A DNA stretch of 64,000 nucleotides from Tractidigestivibacter sp050946515 (GCF_050946515.1 NZ_JBMNUX010000011.1:20015-84014), one strand, 5' to 3'. Counted from the stretch's first letter, positions 1 to 8,843 are shown. Notes: a model not told the origin generated them from the sequence alone. Program-made: numbers and translations.

Positions 1-2417
1 CAGTCGGTTTCCGTCTTAGTAAGCGGCGAAGCCTTATACGTCTTGGTCCTTTCGTCGTCAATCACTCCGGACCAGTTGAGCCCAAAGCAGAAGTCGTAGG
101 AGTTGCCCTCCGAGTCCACATAGCACTCTAGGTCGCGTGACACATCCTCATAGCTTGCTTCGACTGTGTCCATGTCCGCGGGCATCTGTGCGTTAAGAAG
201 ACCAGACGGCTCGGTCTTTCCAGCAATGATTCGTGCCCAAGCCTCCCCCTGCAGGTTCGACTGCATGGTCCACGTAAAGAGGATTACGTCTGCGTAAGGC
301 TCGATCTCGGAAAACACCATGGGGTTGCTTGCTTCGACAAGCAATATGATCTTCGCGCTTTCAGGAAGGCGATTCCTCAGGTCAATGACCATGTCAAGAT
401 CACTTTGGTTGCTGGCGGAAGACGACTGCCCATAGTATGAGCGGTTCTCGTAGTTGCCCTCCTCATCAACGTGCGCAATCGACTCCTGTCGAACGTTAGG
501 TCCGTCCGCGGTGTACGGGAGATACTGCAAGGTGATGGGGTGATACGTAAGAGGCTCGCCAGTGTCTCCCCCAAAGAGGGCCGTGCCACCCGTCACGCCG
601 TCGTTCGGGTCGTTCGGCCCCGACACCCTCACGATGGCATAGTCCACATCAGCAAGCTCGGAGTCGTCGACCGTAACGACGTTCTCGCCGTCGTTGGAGT
701 CAGTAATGATATTGTCACCCAGATACTCCTTGGCAAGATCCAGGTCAAAGGCGGTATCGAAGGTATAGCTCGAGTCCTCGTTGATCATCATGGAGTACAT
801 CGTGGCTTCGCTCTTCTTTACCGGCATGTACACCTTGGCATCGCCAAGGCCGCCCTCAGAAATGATCCCGTCCTTGTTCTTCAGCATGACAACGGACTTC
901 TCGGAAGCTTCAAGACCAAACGATGCCGCCGCTTCGCTCTCGAGAATCTCCTTTGCCGCCGTGGTGTCCGAATATGGCTGGTCAAAGAGCCCAACGTGCA
1001 CCATGAGCGTGCCGATCCTTCTCGCGGAGTCACGCACGCGCTCCAAGGCGCCATCCTCCCCCAGGTCATTGACGAGAAGGTTCCAAGAGTCCTCGAAAAT
1101 GGAGACCCAGAACAGGCCGCCACATTGGTCCTCTCCTGCCTCAACCATCTTTGCGTATCGCTCGGGCATCGACAAATCGGCCACGCCGTACGTCTCGTCG
1201 TTCAGAATCTGCCAGTCTGTGCAGAACATGCCGTCCCAACCAGTGTTGCGAAGAATTGAGAGGATGCTCTTGCTGTAACCGGCGCCAACAAGCTCACCGT
1301 ACTTCTCGTCCTCGTCGTATGCGACTCCATAGCAAGGCATAACGGCAGCCATCTGTCCAGTCTCGGAATCAAGGTTAAGGCCGCCGTCCAAGAATGGAAT
1401 GAGCTGGGCCTCAAAGTTGTCTCCGGGGAACACGTTGTAGCGACCGGCGTCGGCGTGGTCGTTGCGACCGCCTTCGACAGCTCCGGCACCAACGAAGTGC
1501 TTCAGCATCGCGGCGACCGAATCCTTGCCCCAGCCCTGGTCGTCCGTCGCCTCGTCGTCGCCCCACGTGGACTGAAGACCGCCCGCAAAAGCTTGCGTGA
1601 AATCGCGGTTGAGCGCAGGATCCTCAGATACCGAGCCGTTCATGCGGCAGCCAAGGGGCTGGGAGTAGACGTCAATCTGGGGTCCCAGCAGGCAGCGCAC
1701 GCCAGTCGCCCTCCAAGCACGACCAAGCCACATGCCCGCCTTGCGCCAGACGTCCTTGTCCATTGTGGCTCCAAGGGCAATGTTGTCCGGAAGGCCAAAA
1801 AGCTGGTATGGGTCGGTCGAGTTGAGATAGGGAATTCCCCACTCGCTCTCCTCGCAAATCTTTTGGACCTCATTGATCCAATCGATATCAGAGCCATACG
1901 AGTCAATCGTCGAGCAAAGGCGCGAGCAACCAGCGCGCGACCCCTGAGAGAGAAGTCCGTACTTCTCGGTGTTAACGCCCTCGCCCGTGATAGACATAGC
2001 CGTGTCCCCACCGTGCCACATGAGGGGAATGATCTGCTCCCTGGGGAGCTCGTCGGCAAGCGCGCGAGCTCTGTCCTCGGCGCTTTGGCGCCAGTCCTCC
2101 CAAAGGTCGAGCTTGCCGTCGCCGTTCATGTCGCGAAAGGCTAGCCCGTCCACCTGGATGATCTTGGCCGTATCCCAAACTCCGATCTCAACGCCGTTCG
2201 GATTTGTCGCCTTTGTCCATCCGGCGCGAATATCCTCGCTGGTCCAAAGCGCCTCGACGTCATCCCCGTCGGGGTCAATCGGATACGAGCCGGCATCCGG
2301 CGCGTTGTAGATAGCGTTCTCGTCCGAGCCGGTTGCGTCAGAGCAAGCAGCCAGTCCAATTGCAGCTCCTGCGACCGAAGCGGTCCCGATGAAGCTCCTA
2401 CGTGTCATCTGTGCCAT
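1..2417 (-). CDS. GH3 family glycosidase lipoprotein, C-terminus cut by the window edge
   Basis: Probable secreted beta-glucosidase or beta-hexosaminidase-like enzyme of glycoside hydrolase family 3. About 805 codons are visible and the frame is still open at base 1. The N-terminus MAQMTRRSFIGT is a twin-arginine type signal, ending in a lipobox (GLAAC) followed by SD, so a Tat-exported, lipid-anchored protein is likely. The GH3 barrel nucleophile motif TDW is seen with Asp401 (bases 1215-1217), preceded by a KHF motif typical of the family. The ATG at 2417 has AAGGAG four bases upstream; an in-frame ATG at 2408 is the alternative start. It is divergent from the LytTR/GHKL pair at 2528-4581, which may control it. 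Substrate is not predictable from sequence alone. Confidence 0.88.
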   Translation of the reverse strand, partial: MAQMTRRSFIGTASVAGAAIGLAACSDATGSDENAIYNAPDAGSYPIDPDGDDVEALWTSEDIRAGWTKATNPNGVEIGVWDTAKIIQVDGLAFRDMNGDGKLDLWEDWRQSAEDRARALADELPREQIIPLMWHGGDTAMSITGEGVNTEKYGLLSQGSRAGCSRLCSTIDSYGSDIDWINEVQKICEESEWGIPYLNSTDPYQLFGLPDNIALGATMDKDVWRKAGMWLGRAWRATGVRCLLGPQIDVYSQPLGCRMNGSVSEDPALNRDFTQAFAGGLQSTWGDDEATDDQGWGKDSVAAMLKHFVGAGAVEGGRNDHADAGRYNVFPGDNFEAQLIPFLDGGLNLDSETGQMAAVMPCYGVAYDEDEKYGELVGAGYSKSILSILRNTGWDGMFCTDWQILNDETYGVADLSMPERYAKMVEAGEDQCGGLFWVSIFEDSWNLLVNDLGEDGALERVRDSARRIGTLMVHVGLFDQPYSDTTAAKEILESEAAASFGLEASEKSVVMLKNKDGIISEGGLGDAKVYMPVKKSEATMYSMMINEDSSYTFDTAFDLDLAKEYLGDNIITDSNDGENVVTVDDSELADVDYAIVRVSGPNDPNDGVTGGTALFGGDTGEPLTYHPITLQYLPYTADGPNVRQESIAHVDEEGNYENRSYYGQSSSASNQSDLDMVIDLRNRLPESAKIILLVEASNPMVFSEIEPYADVILFTWTMQSNLQGEAWARIIAGKTEPSGLLNAQMPADMDTVEASYEDVSRDLECYVDSEGNSYDFCFGLNWSGVIDDERTKTYKASPLTKTETD

Positions 2418-2428
2418 TGCACTCCTTC

Positions 2429-2445
2429 CTTCCACTGGGCGGAAG
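2429..2445. promoter_or_regulatory. Operator-like palindrome CTTCC-N7-GGAAG upstream of the GH3 gene
   Basis: Perfect 5-bp arms with a 7-base spacer, lying 12-28 bases upstream of the GH3 start. It has the same geometry as the two palindromes between the PTS operon and licR at 8844-8887. It could be a binding site for the same kind of regulator, or chance overlap with the purine-rich ribosome binding site. Confidence 0.25.
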
Positions 2446-2527
2446 ATCCCCGTCCCTCTTCACGTCTGAAGCTACAATTGGGGAATCTTCAGATGCGGGA
2501 GTTGGCATAGGACGGCAAGTTAGGGGC

Positions 2528-3256
2528 ATGGGAGGACGTAAAGAAGTGTTTCGCATCCTGATCATGGAGGACGACCCCTCCGAGGCCGACGCTCTCAAGA
2601 CGTTGCTCTCTCGCTATTCCGAAGAGACCGGCGAGCGCTTTGACATCACGGTGCAGCCATCCGCGCTCGAATTTCTTGAGAAAAGGCACCCCTACGACCT
2701 TTACTTTCTTGATATCGGGCTGCCAGGAATCAACGGAATGGAAGCAGCCCGGCTAATCCGCGATTACGACGAAGAGACGCCTCTCATTTTTGTGACAAGT
2801 CTTGCCCAATACGCGGCTGGGGGCTACGAGGTTCGGGCCTTGGACTTCATGGTGAAGCCCGTCAGCTACTCGGACTTTCGCGTAAGGATGGATCGTGCCA
2901 TGCGCGTCTCTGCCCAGAACGCAAGCGAGGGAATTTACATCTCGACGAAAGACGGGATGCGAGCCATGCCCGCAAGAGACGTGCTTTACGTCGACGTCCG
3001 CGGACACACTGTGACATACCACCTGAAGGATGGCGCTGTGGTGCCCGTCAGGGGAACGCTTCGCGATTGCGAGAAAGACCTGGAGGAGCTGCCGTTCGTC
3101 AGGATTTCAAACTGCTGCCTTGTAAACATGAGGCACGTGCGGTCTGTTTCCGGCGAGAAGGTCCTTCTCTCGAACGGCGAGGAATGCTTTCTCACCAGGT
3201 CCAAACGACATGCCGCCTTGCAGCGCCTTGCCGACTATTTCGGGAGAAACGTGTGA
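2528..3256 (+). CDS. LytTR family response regulator
   Basis: Two-component response regulator of 242 aa. The N-terminal receiver domain (about residues 5-120) shows the acidic pair in LIMEDD, the phospho-acceptor Asp in YFLDIGLPG and the conserved Lys in DFMVKP. The C-terminal LytTR DNA-binding domain (about 135-238) includes VLYVDVRGH and the RISNCCLVN region. The reading frame extends upstream to 2402, but the homologous sequence begins at ATG 2528, and the extra residues would overlap the divergent GH3 start. Its stop overlaps the start of the kinase gene by four bases (GTGA), so the two are translationally coupled. Such AgrA/VirR-like regulators usually control secreted products or surface functions; the divergent GH3 gene is the nearest candidate target (inference). 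Confidence 0.9.
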   Translation: MGGRKEVFRILIMEDDPSEADALKTLLSRYSEETGERFDITVQPSALEFLEKRHPYDLYFLDIGLPGINGMEAARLIRDYDEETPLIFVTSLAQYAAGGYEVRALDFMVKPVSYSDFRVRMDRAMRVSAQNASEGIYISTKDGMRAMPARDVLYVDVRGHTVTYHLKDGAVVPVRGTLRDCEKDLEELPFVRISNCCLVNMRHVRSVSGEKVLLSNGEECFLTRSKRHAALQRLADYFGRNV

Positions 3257-4581
3257 GCGGACGCCTCGTCCACATAGTACTTAGCATCGCTTCGTTCGCC
3301 GTTCCCGCCATCATGCTAGCTTGGAGACTTCCCCAAAGGGAAGGCATTGCTTGGCGACGCGTCATTGCGGCTCTTTGCGTTGTGGCTTTCTCCGCTCTGG
3401 CTTTTGGACCAGGCGCCATTCCGCCAACAGGGGAATCCTCGGGCTTCGACACGACCTCTGGAGCCATGCCTTGGGACATGTACCGCTTTGCCGCAGTGAT
3501 CATCATTACGGGTGCACTGACTTTTCTTTGCCGAAAGTGCTCCCCTTGGACGGCGCTCCTCTGCAGCGCCTCTGCTTATACAATGCAAAACTTGGGGACA
3601 ACGCTCTCGAGGGTTGTCAACTCTTTGATTCCTTACGGCACGGGCGAGGAAGCCGCCCCCGCCATCTGCATGATTGTGTGCTCAGCGCTCTCCTATTACC
3701 TCTGCTACCTGCTGTTTATTCGCGAGGGGAATCTAGGAGTCAGGTTTGAGGTGGCAGGATGGCGCGTCGTTTTGGTAGTTCTTGCCGTTGTCGTGATTAA
3801 CGTTTTTGCTGACTCGGCAATGACGGCTCTTACGGCAACGTCCGTGAGCATGCTGCCCACCGCCGTGCTGGGAATATCCCATGCAGTAACCTGCCTTCTC
3901 ACACTATTTCTTGTCTTTGAGCTCGTCACGAACAGGCGACTTGAGGGCGGAATTGCCATTACCAATAAGATCATGCAGGAGCGCGAGCGGCAATACAAAA
4001 CTAGCCGCGAGACGCTCGATGCGCTTGTTGGAAGCCTGCACGACATGCGCCATAGAGTCCTCAGGCTTCTTACAAAAGACCCATCTAGCGGGTCATTAAG
4101 CAAAGAAGAGCTGAGGGACATCGCAAAAGAGATGGATGTGCTGGACGCAAGGACGAATACGGGTAACGAAGCGCTTGACACAGTTCTGGCCGAGAAGATT
4201 CTGGTTTGCAAACGCTGCGGAATCTCATTGAGCTACGTTGTCGACGGGTCCGTCCTTTCTGGATTCCGACCGGAAGACGTCTACACGTTCTTTAGCATGG
4301 CAATCGATGACGCCACTGCGGGGATGAAGAACGATTCAGCAAGCAGGAATGGCTCGACTGATGGCTCGAAAAGCATCTCGCTTGAAGTTGGTCGACGATC
4401 GGAAATGCTATTTGTGCACATTGAGAGACCGCGCGAGGGAACCACGAGAGGTGGAACGCCTTGGGAAAGCCTTCCTGTTCTTTCTGAGATAGTCGCTAGG
4501 CAAAACGGCATAGTTTCCGCAGGTAGCAAGCAAGGCCTTGATTATCTCAACGCGCTCATTCCCATGCCAGACCAAAATTAG
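3253..4581 (+). CDS. GHKL (AgrC-like) sensor kinase with degenerate ATP-binding boxes
   Basis: Membrane sensor partner of the LytTR regulator, 442 aa from a GTG start that overlaps the regulator stop (GTGA). The first 230 or so residues hold about six hydrophobic segments. They are followed by a dimerisation helix with SLHDMRHR, the expected phospho-His box of this family. The ATPase part is poorly conserved. Where an N box reading LDNAIEA is expected there is IDDATAG, so the key Asn appears to be Asp. The G-box region (GGTPWESLPVLSEIV) lacks the usual GxGL pattern. It may be a weak kinase, a phosphatase or a pseudokinase. A second, broken GHKL gene lies beside the other GH3 gene at 23.6-24 kb. 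Confidence 0.82.
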   Translation: MSGRLVHIVLSIASFAVPAIMLAWRLPQREGIAWRRVIAALCVVAFSALAFGPGAIPPTGESSGFDTTSGAMPWDMYRFAAVIIITGALTFLCRKCSPWTALLCSASAYTMQNLGTTLSRVVNSLIPYGTGEEAAPAICMIVCSALSYYLCYLLFIREGNLGVRFEVAGWRVVLVVLAVVVINVFADSAMTALTATSVSMLPTAVLGISHAVTCLLTLFLVFELVTNRRLEGGIAITNKIMQERERQYKTSRETLDALVGSLHDMRHRVLRLLTKDPSSGSLSKEELRDIAKEMDVLDARTNTGNEALDTVLAEKILVCKRCGISLSYVVDGSVLSGFRPEDVYTFFSMAIDDATAGMKNDSASRNGSTDGSKSISLEVGRRSEMLFVHIERPREGTTRGGTPWESLPVLSEIVARQNGIVSAGSKQGLDYLNALIPMPDQN

Positions 4582-4784
4582 CATGCACAAGATCAAGAAA
4601 CCTTGCAGAACGTACCCATGCGTGGAGGTTATGCGCGCTAACCTGAAATATTTCTGAATATCCCGGATTGTTCACCCTTTAGACGCCAGACAGCGAGCCA
4701 AGCTCCCAAGCTGCGGCAATCTCGAGCAGGGCGCGACCCGTCCGCAACCCAAAGTTGGCACCGTCTTGTTGTCGTGCCAAACGC

Positions 4785-4847
4785 GAGTGCGCATAACCTC
4801 ACAGACAAGCCCCAAAACCGCCCATCTCTGTGAGGTTATGCGCACTC
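4785..4847. repeat. Long inverted repeat, core GAGTGCGCATAACCTC
   Basis: Perfect 20-base arms: GAGTGCGCATAACCTCACAG at 4785-4804 and its exact reverse complement at 4828-4847, with a 23-base loop. A single half-copy (GGAGGTTATGCGC) sits at 4624-4636. The same core forms another inverted repeat at 12319-12383. It lies in the gap between the convergent GHKL kinase and glucosidase genes (4582-4932), which otherwise holds only the hairpin at 4867-4913. No U-run follows on either strand, so it is not a simple terminator. Confidence 0.85.
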
Positions 4848-4866
4848 GGTTCCAAGCCACCGCCAA

Positions 4867-4913
4867 ACATTTCCGCCCTGCGAGCGAAAAGTCGCGCTGC
4901 AGGGCGGAAATGT
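4867..4913. terminator. Strong hairpin downstream of the glucosidase gene
   Basis: Perfect 15-base arms (4867-4881 and 4899-4913, ACATTTCCGCCCTGC and its complement) with a 17-base loop, 20 bases past the 6-phospho-beta-glucosidase stop. The U-run is short on the minus strand, so termination is plausible but not textbook. Part of the stem (GCAGGGCGGAAAT) is also found at 37497-37509, downstream of the PTS IIA gene. Confidence 0.55.
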
Positions 4914-4932
4914 TCGCCAAAAGGCAGAAAGC

Positions 4933-6426
4933 TTAGTCGATTGACAGGTCGGCGCCGTTCGATGCGATGACCTTCTTGTAGTAGTCGTAGGACTTCTTCT
5001 TGGAAAGCGCCAGCGTGCCGTTTCCGAAGTCGTCCTGGTCAACGTAAACAAAGCCATAGCGCTTGGTCATCTCGGAGGTTCCGGAGCTGATCAAGTCAAT
5101 CGGTCCCCACCAGGCATAGCCGAACACGTCCACGCCATCCTTGATGGCCTCGCCCAGCTGCTCTACGTGCTTCTGAAGGTAGGCAATGCGGTAATCGTCG
5201 TTGATCGTGCCGTCAGCCTCAACCTTGTCGACCGCCCCAAGTCCGTTCTCGGCGATGAATATGGGCAGATGATAGCGGTCGTAGATGTGGTTCAGCGTGA
5301 TGCGGAAGCCAATCGGGTCGATGGGCCAGCCCCACTCGGAGACCTCGAGATACTGGTTCTTGATATCTGTCACGAGAGAGCCGTTGGGCTTGGGAACCGG
5401 GCTTCCCTTGTAGCGCATGATGTAGGTCATGTAGTACGAGATGGAGAGAAAGTCGACGGTGCCCTCCTTCAGGATCTCTTCGTCGCCAGGCTCCATCTGG
5501 ATCTTGATGCCATAGTCGTTGAAGAAGCGGTTCATGTAGTACGGGTACTCGCCCTTTGCCTGCACGTCGCTGTAGAACCAGTTGAAGTGGTCCTCGAAGA
5601 GCACCTGCAGCTCGTCTTCGGGCTTGGAGGTCTCAGCGTAGTTCTCAAGACGGCAGGTCATGTTGCCGATCTTGGCGTCAGGGATGATCTCGTGGCACTT
5701 CTTCACCGCGAGCGCGCTGGCAACAAACTGGTTGTGGGCGCACTGGTACTTGGCCTGCCACTGCTCCTTATAGGGGTTCGGGGTGCCGTCGTCGTGCAGC
5801 ACGAGCCCCGAGCAGGTGTAGGGATTGCCAAGCGAGCTGTTGATCTCGTTGAAGGTGAGCCAGTACTTCACCTTGTCCTTGTAGCGCGTGAAGACAGTCT
5901 CTGCGTAGCGGACAAAGCTGTCAACCGTATGGCGAGAGAGGAACCCTTGGTACTCGGTAGCAAGATGGAGCGGAGTGTCAAAGTGGCAGAGCGTGACCAT
6001 CGGCTGCATGCCAAGCTCGAGGCACTTGTCGAAGACCTTGTCATAGAAGGCAAGACCTTCCTCGTTGGGCTCCGCGTCATCGCCATTCGGGAAGATGCGG
6101 CTCCAAGAAATCGACGTGCGGAAGACCGTAAAGCCCATCCCCGCCAGCGCCTCAAGCTGTTCCTCGTAGCGGTGATAGAAGTCGATACCACGACGCTTGG
6201 GGAAGTTATAGTTCTCCGGATGCGCCATCATGTCGTCGAGCATCTCGTAGGTTGCCCAGCTCGTGGCCTTGCCAGAAATGCGCTGCTCCTTCGGGACCCA
6301 GCGGGCAAAGTCCGAGGTTGCAAGGCCACGCCCGCCTTCGTTGTAGGCACCCTCGATCTGGTTAGCAGCGGTCGCGCCGCCCCAGAGGAACCCTTCGGGA
6401 AATGCGCTCTCAGAATTTTCAGCCAT
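4933..6426 (-). CDS. bglA: 6-phospho-beta-glucosidase (GH1)
   Basis: Intracellular GH1 enzyme of 497 aa that hydrolyses phosphorylated beta-glucosides such as cellobiose 6-phosphate delivered by the PTS. The acid/base Glu is in TFNEIN (E194) and the nucleophile in FIAENG (E393). The motif SEMTKRYGFVYVD near the C-terminus matches the Ser/Lys/Tyr phosphate-binding set that separates phospho-glucosidases from plain glucosidases. ATG 6426 follows a good AAAGGTGG site; the frame extends 14 codons further but lacks homology there. It is the last gene of the IIB-IIC-IIA-glucosidase operon, separated from IIA by 119 bases containing a hairpin (6458-6493). Confidence 0.94.
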   Translation of the reverse strand: MAENSESAFPEGFLWGGATAANQIEGAYNEGGRGLATSDFARWVPKEQRISGKATSWATYEMLDDMMAHPENYNFPKRRGIDFYHRYEEQLEALAGMGFTVFRTSISWSRIFPNGDDAEPNEEGLAFYDKVFDKCLELGMQPMVTLCHFDTPLHLATEYQGFLSRHTVDSFVRYAETVFTRYKDKVKYWLTFNEINSSLGNPYTCSGLVLHDDGTPNPYKEQWQAKYQCAHNQFVASALAVKKCHEIIPDAKIGNMTCRLENYAETSKPEDELQVLFEDHFNWFYSDVQAKGEYPYYMNRFFNDYGIKIQMEPGDEEILKEGTVDFLSISYYMTYIMRYKGSPVPKPNGSLVTDIKNQYLEVSEWGWPIDPIGFRITLNHIYDRYHLPIFIAENGLGAVDKVEADGTINDDYRIAYLQKHVEQLGEAIKDGVDVFGYAWWGPIDLISSGTSEMTKRYGFVYVDQDDFGNGTLALSKKKSYDYYKKVIASNGADLSID

Positions 6427-6457
6427 AACGGCCACCTTTCTATCGTCTGAAGAGAGA

Positions 6458-6493
6458 GCACGCCCCAAGGGCAGCCCGTGCCCCGGGGCGTGC
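6458..6493. promoter_or_regulatory. Intra-operon hairpin between PTS IIA and glucosidase genes
   Basis: GCACGCCCC (6458-6466) pairs with GGGGCGTGC (6485-6493), 9-base GC-rich arms around an 18-base loop. There is no U-run on the minus strand. In an otherwise tightly packed operon this could be an mRNA processing or stability element, or a partial terminator that lowers glucosidase expression. Confidence 0.45.
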
Positions 6494-6545
6494 CAAGAAT
6501 CGTTGCAACTTCAATAGCGCAGAATACCTGCTGACGCGGAAGCGT

Positions 6546-6893
6546 CTACTTGGACTCCAGCCTGGCAATCCGGTCGTCAAGCGCCCGCAGCACGGGAAGC
6601 ATTCCCTTAAGCGTGTGAAGCTCGGCGGCAATGGTCATAAGCGTGTCCTGCGCATGGACGAAGAGAATCGAGTACTCAACGTCCTCGCCGGCTGCCTGAC
6701 GCTGAATCATCGACGTCTGCGCGCGGTGCGCGGCCAGCAGCTTTTGCTCGGCCTGCTTGACGTACTCGTCCGCACCTTCGAAATCGAACCTCGCGACGGC
6801 CTCCATCGCCTTGTCCATGCATCCCCTGCCATCGCCAGCATTGAGAATGACCTCCATGGACACCTGATTGATATCGACTTTCTCTTCTTCCAT
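6546..6893 (-). CDS. PTS lactose/cellobiose-family IIA component
   Basis: Cytoplasmic phosphotransfer protein of 115 aa that passes phosphate from HPr to the IIB protein. It is helical throughout, with the phospho-His in ILFVHAQDTLM (H80), the hallmark of the lactose/chitobiose/cellobiose IIA family. Full family length. Two adjacent ATGs (6896 and 6893) follow AAGGAGG; the second has the better spacing. It lies 31 bases after the IIC stop, in the same operon. The frame runs far upstream, but that part is a shadow of the IIC gene. Confidence 0.92.
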   Translation of the reverse strand: MEEEKVDINQVSMEVILNAGDGRGCMDKAMEAVARFDFEGADEYVKQAEQKLLAAHRAQTSMIQRQAAGEDVEYSILFVHAQDTLMTIAAELHTLKGMLPVLRALDDRIARLESK

Positions 6894-6924
6894 CATTTCC
6901 TCCTTGGCATGGGATGCCAGCTGA

Positions 6925-8367
6925 TCATTCTTCAGGGTTGTCTGGCGCCTTCGTCGCGTCTGCGTCAGTTGCGTCAGCGTTGCTTGCATCGGGGCTGGTT
7001 GCAGTGGAAGCAGTCGGCGCGTCTGTTGCGCTCTCGGCAGCCGCGGCCTTCGCTGCACGCTTTGCGGCCCTCTTTGCGCGCTTTGCCTCCTTCTTGGCGG
7101 CAATGCTTGCCTCTTGGCTTGCCTCTTCCTTCACAAGGTAATTGTCATACGCCTTCCAGAACGGGAAGTAGATGATAAACGACAGGATGAAGTTCACGAT
7201 TACCAGCAAGGCGTTGCGCAGGTCGCCGTTTGCGTAGATGGTCGCCGAGATGAAGTTCGGGATGAAGTACATGTTGAACATCTCGGTGTGCATCGATGCG
7301 AAGCCAAAGTGCATCCAGAGCCAGGTGTTGGCCGGCAGAATGATTGCCTGAAGGACCACGGGGATGAACATATAGGGGTTGTTGACAATCGTCGAGAAGA
7401 ACAGCGGCTCGTTGGTGTTTAGAAGCGACGGGACAAGCGTGGTCTTGCCAATAAGCTTGTTGCGCTTGGACTTGGAGAACATCAGCATCAGCGCCAGCGC
7501 CAGGGTTGCGCCCTCGCCGCCGATCATCGTGTAGCGCGTGAAGCCGAAGGCGTAGATGTTCGTAGGAGCAAGGCCAGCTGCGGCAGCGGTCATGTTCTCA
7601 GCAAGGGCGGCCTGCTGGACGGTCGAGGTGAACGACGTGAAGACCCAGCCGGAGATGCCGAAGAAGTAGAACACGTCCATGATGAGCGCGATAAGGATGA
7701 CTCCGGGGAGCGTCTGGGCAAAGCCGGTCAGCGGGCTCATGAGAAGGCCAACCAGCGTGAAGACGTCGATGCTCAAGACGTAGGTGAGCAGGTAGCCGAC
7801 GAGCAGGGCAACGATGATCACGATGATGTTGTCGAACCAGTTCTTAACGAAGTCGGGGATGGGCGAGTCGTCCTTGAAGAAGGAGTGGTGAGCGGTCTTC
7901 TTGTACATCAGGCCGACGAACCAGCCGATGAACATGGCGGTGAACATGCCGCCAGCGCCGAACTTGGCCATCGTGAAGACCGTGCCCTCGTCAGTCACCT
8001 GCGCATTCATGCAGAGCATGTAGGCGCCGATTCCCGTAAACCCTGCGAGCAGCGCTCGGTCTTGGCGCTCCTCCTTCACCAGGACCTTATACGGGATGAT
8101 GAACACGACGAACAGGCCGATGAGGCCGAACGAGTAGGTGTTGAGCACCGAGAGGTCCGGCAGCGTCGTGATGAACTTGCGAAGGATGTTCCAAAGGCTC
8201 GGGATGGCAGAGACCATCGTGAACGGGACTATGTAGAGAACCGACTCTGCGATGATCGAGAACCAGTAGGTAGCCGTGATCTTGTTCATCACGGGCACTA
8301 TGTGCTTGTTGATCCAGTCCTGCGTGCGGTCCATGACCCCGCGCTTCTTGGCTTGTGCTTCTGGCAT
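6925..8367 (-). CDS. PTS cellobiose-family IIC permease with unusual charged C-terminal tail
   Basis: Membrane channel of the cellobiose-type PTS, 480 aa, with about ten hydrophobic segments. The substrate-site region (ATLALALMLMFSKSK..., LFNTNEPLFF-like LLNTNEPLFF) is that of the LacE/CelB family. It starts at ATG 8367 behind AAGGGAGGA. The last 65 or so residues are unlike the family: a Lys/Ala-rich stretch (KKEAKRAKRAAKRAAKAAAA) followed by an Ala/Asp/Thr-rich acidic tail ending NPEE. This adds about 40-60 residues to the usual length. The tail is probably cytoplasmic and may tether IIA or IIB or bind membrane lipid (inference). Confidence 0.93.
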   Translation of the reverse strand: MPEAQAKKRGVMDRTQDWINKHIVPVMNKITATYWFSIIAESVLYIVPFTMVSAIPSLWNILRKFITTLPDLSVLNTYSFGLIGLFVVFIIPYKVLVKEERQDRALLAGFTGIGAYMLCMNAQVTDEGTVFTMAKFGAGGMFTAMFIGWFVGLMYKKTAHHSFFKDDSPIPDFVKNWFDNIIVIIVALLVGYLLTYVLSIDVFTLVGLLMSPLTGFAQTLPGVILIALIMDVFYFFGISGWVFTSFTSTVQQAALAENMTAAAAGLAPTNIYAFGFTRYTMIGGEGATLALALMLMFSKSKRNKLIGKTTLVPSLLNTNEPLFFSTIVNNPYMFIPVVLQAIILPANTWLWMHFGFASMHTEMFNMYFIPNFISATIYANGDLRNALLVIVNFILSFIIYFPFWKAYDNYLVKEEASQEASIAAKKEAKRAKRAAKRAAKAAAAESATDAPTASTATSPDASNADATDADATKAPDNPEE

Positions 8368-8397
8368 GGCTTTCCTCCCTTTTCAGCCGTCTAGTGA

Positions 8398-8742
8398 CTA
8401 GTCCTCGTCGTCATCGAGCTCGCCGTTATAGAGCGCGTAGGCGTCCTCCAAGATCCCTTCGCCATCAAGGGACGAGTAGTAGTCAGGATCGATTGCCATG
8501 ACCTTGACGCCGTAGGGCTCGAGCTCCTTCCTGAAGCTCGGGACCTCGCCCGAGAAGTGCGGTCCCAAGAGCAGCACGTCGATCTTGTCGGCATAGTCGA
8601 GCACCTCGGACTTGCTCACGGCCTTGATCGTGCAGTTGAGCCCCTGCTCCTTGGCGACCTTCCTCATGTTCTGTGCCATAAATCCCGTAGACGCTCCGAT
8701 GCCACATGCAAGCAAAATGCGAAGCTCTTTCTCTTCGGCCAT
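8398..8742 (-). CDS. PTS cellobiose-family IIB component
   Basis: Cytoplasmic phospho-carrier of 114 aa that hands phosphate from IIA to the incoming sugar at IIC. The phospho-Cys is in LLACGIGAST (C13), and the rest follows the lactose/cellobiose IIB fold, including KIDVLLLGPHFSGEV. It ends in an acidic DDDED tail. First gene of the IIB-IIC-IIA-glucosidase operon; IIC starts 30 bases later. The 226-base gap upstream holds the two operator-like palindromes and separates it from the divergent licR gene. Confidence 0.92.
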   Translation of the reverse strand: MAEEKELRILLACGIGASTGFMAQNMRKVAKEQGLNCTIKAVSKSEVLDYADKIDVLLLGPHFSGEVPSFRKELEPYGVKVMAIDPDYYSSLDGEGILEDAYALYNGELDDDED

Positions 8743-8843
8743 TTGATGCCCCTTCCAAGTCCTGGTCTTTAGTAGCTGCTGGACGTCCGTCTTTCCTTAG
8801 CCCGTACTCTAGGGAGCGGCTCCAAGGTGGTCGAATGCAGTTT

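Noticed and set aside
2402..2527. N-terminal extension of the LytTR regulator
   Set aside because: It overlaps the divergent GH3 start and ribosome site and has no receiver-domain homology; the receiver begins just after ATG 2528.
4672..4920. Small minus-strand frame in the gap after the GHKL kinase
   Set aside because: It covers the inverted repeat and hairpin; its protein has no recognisable feature and no ribosome site.
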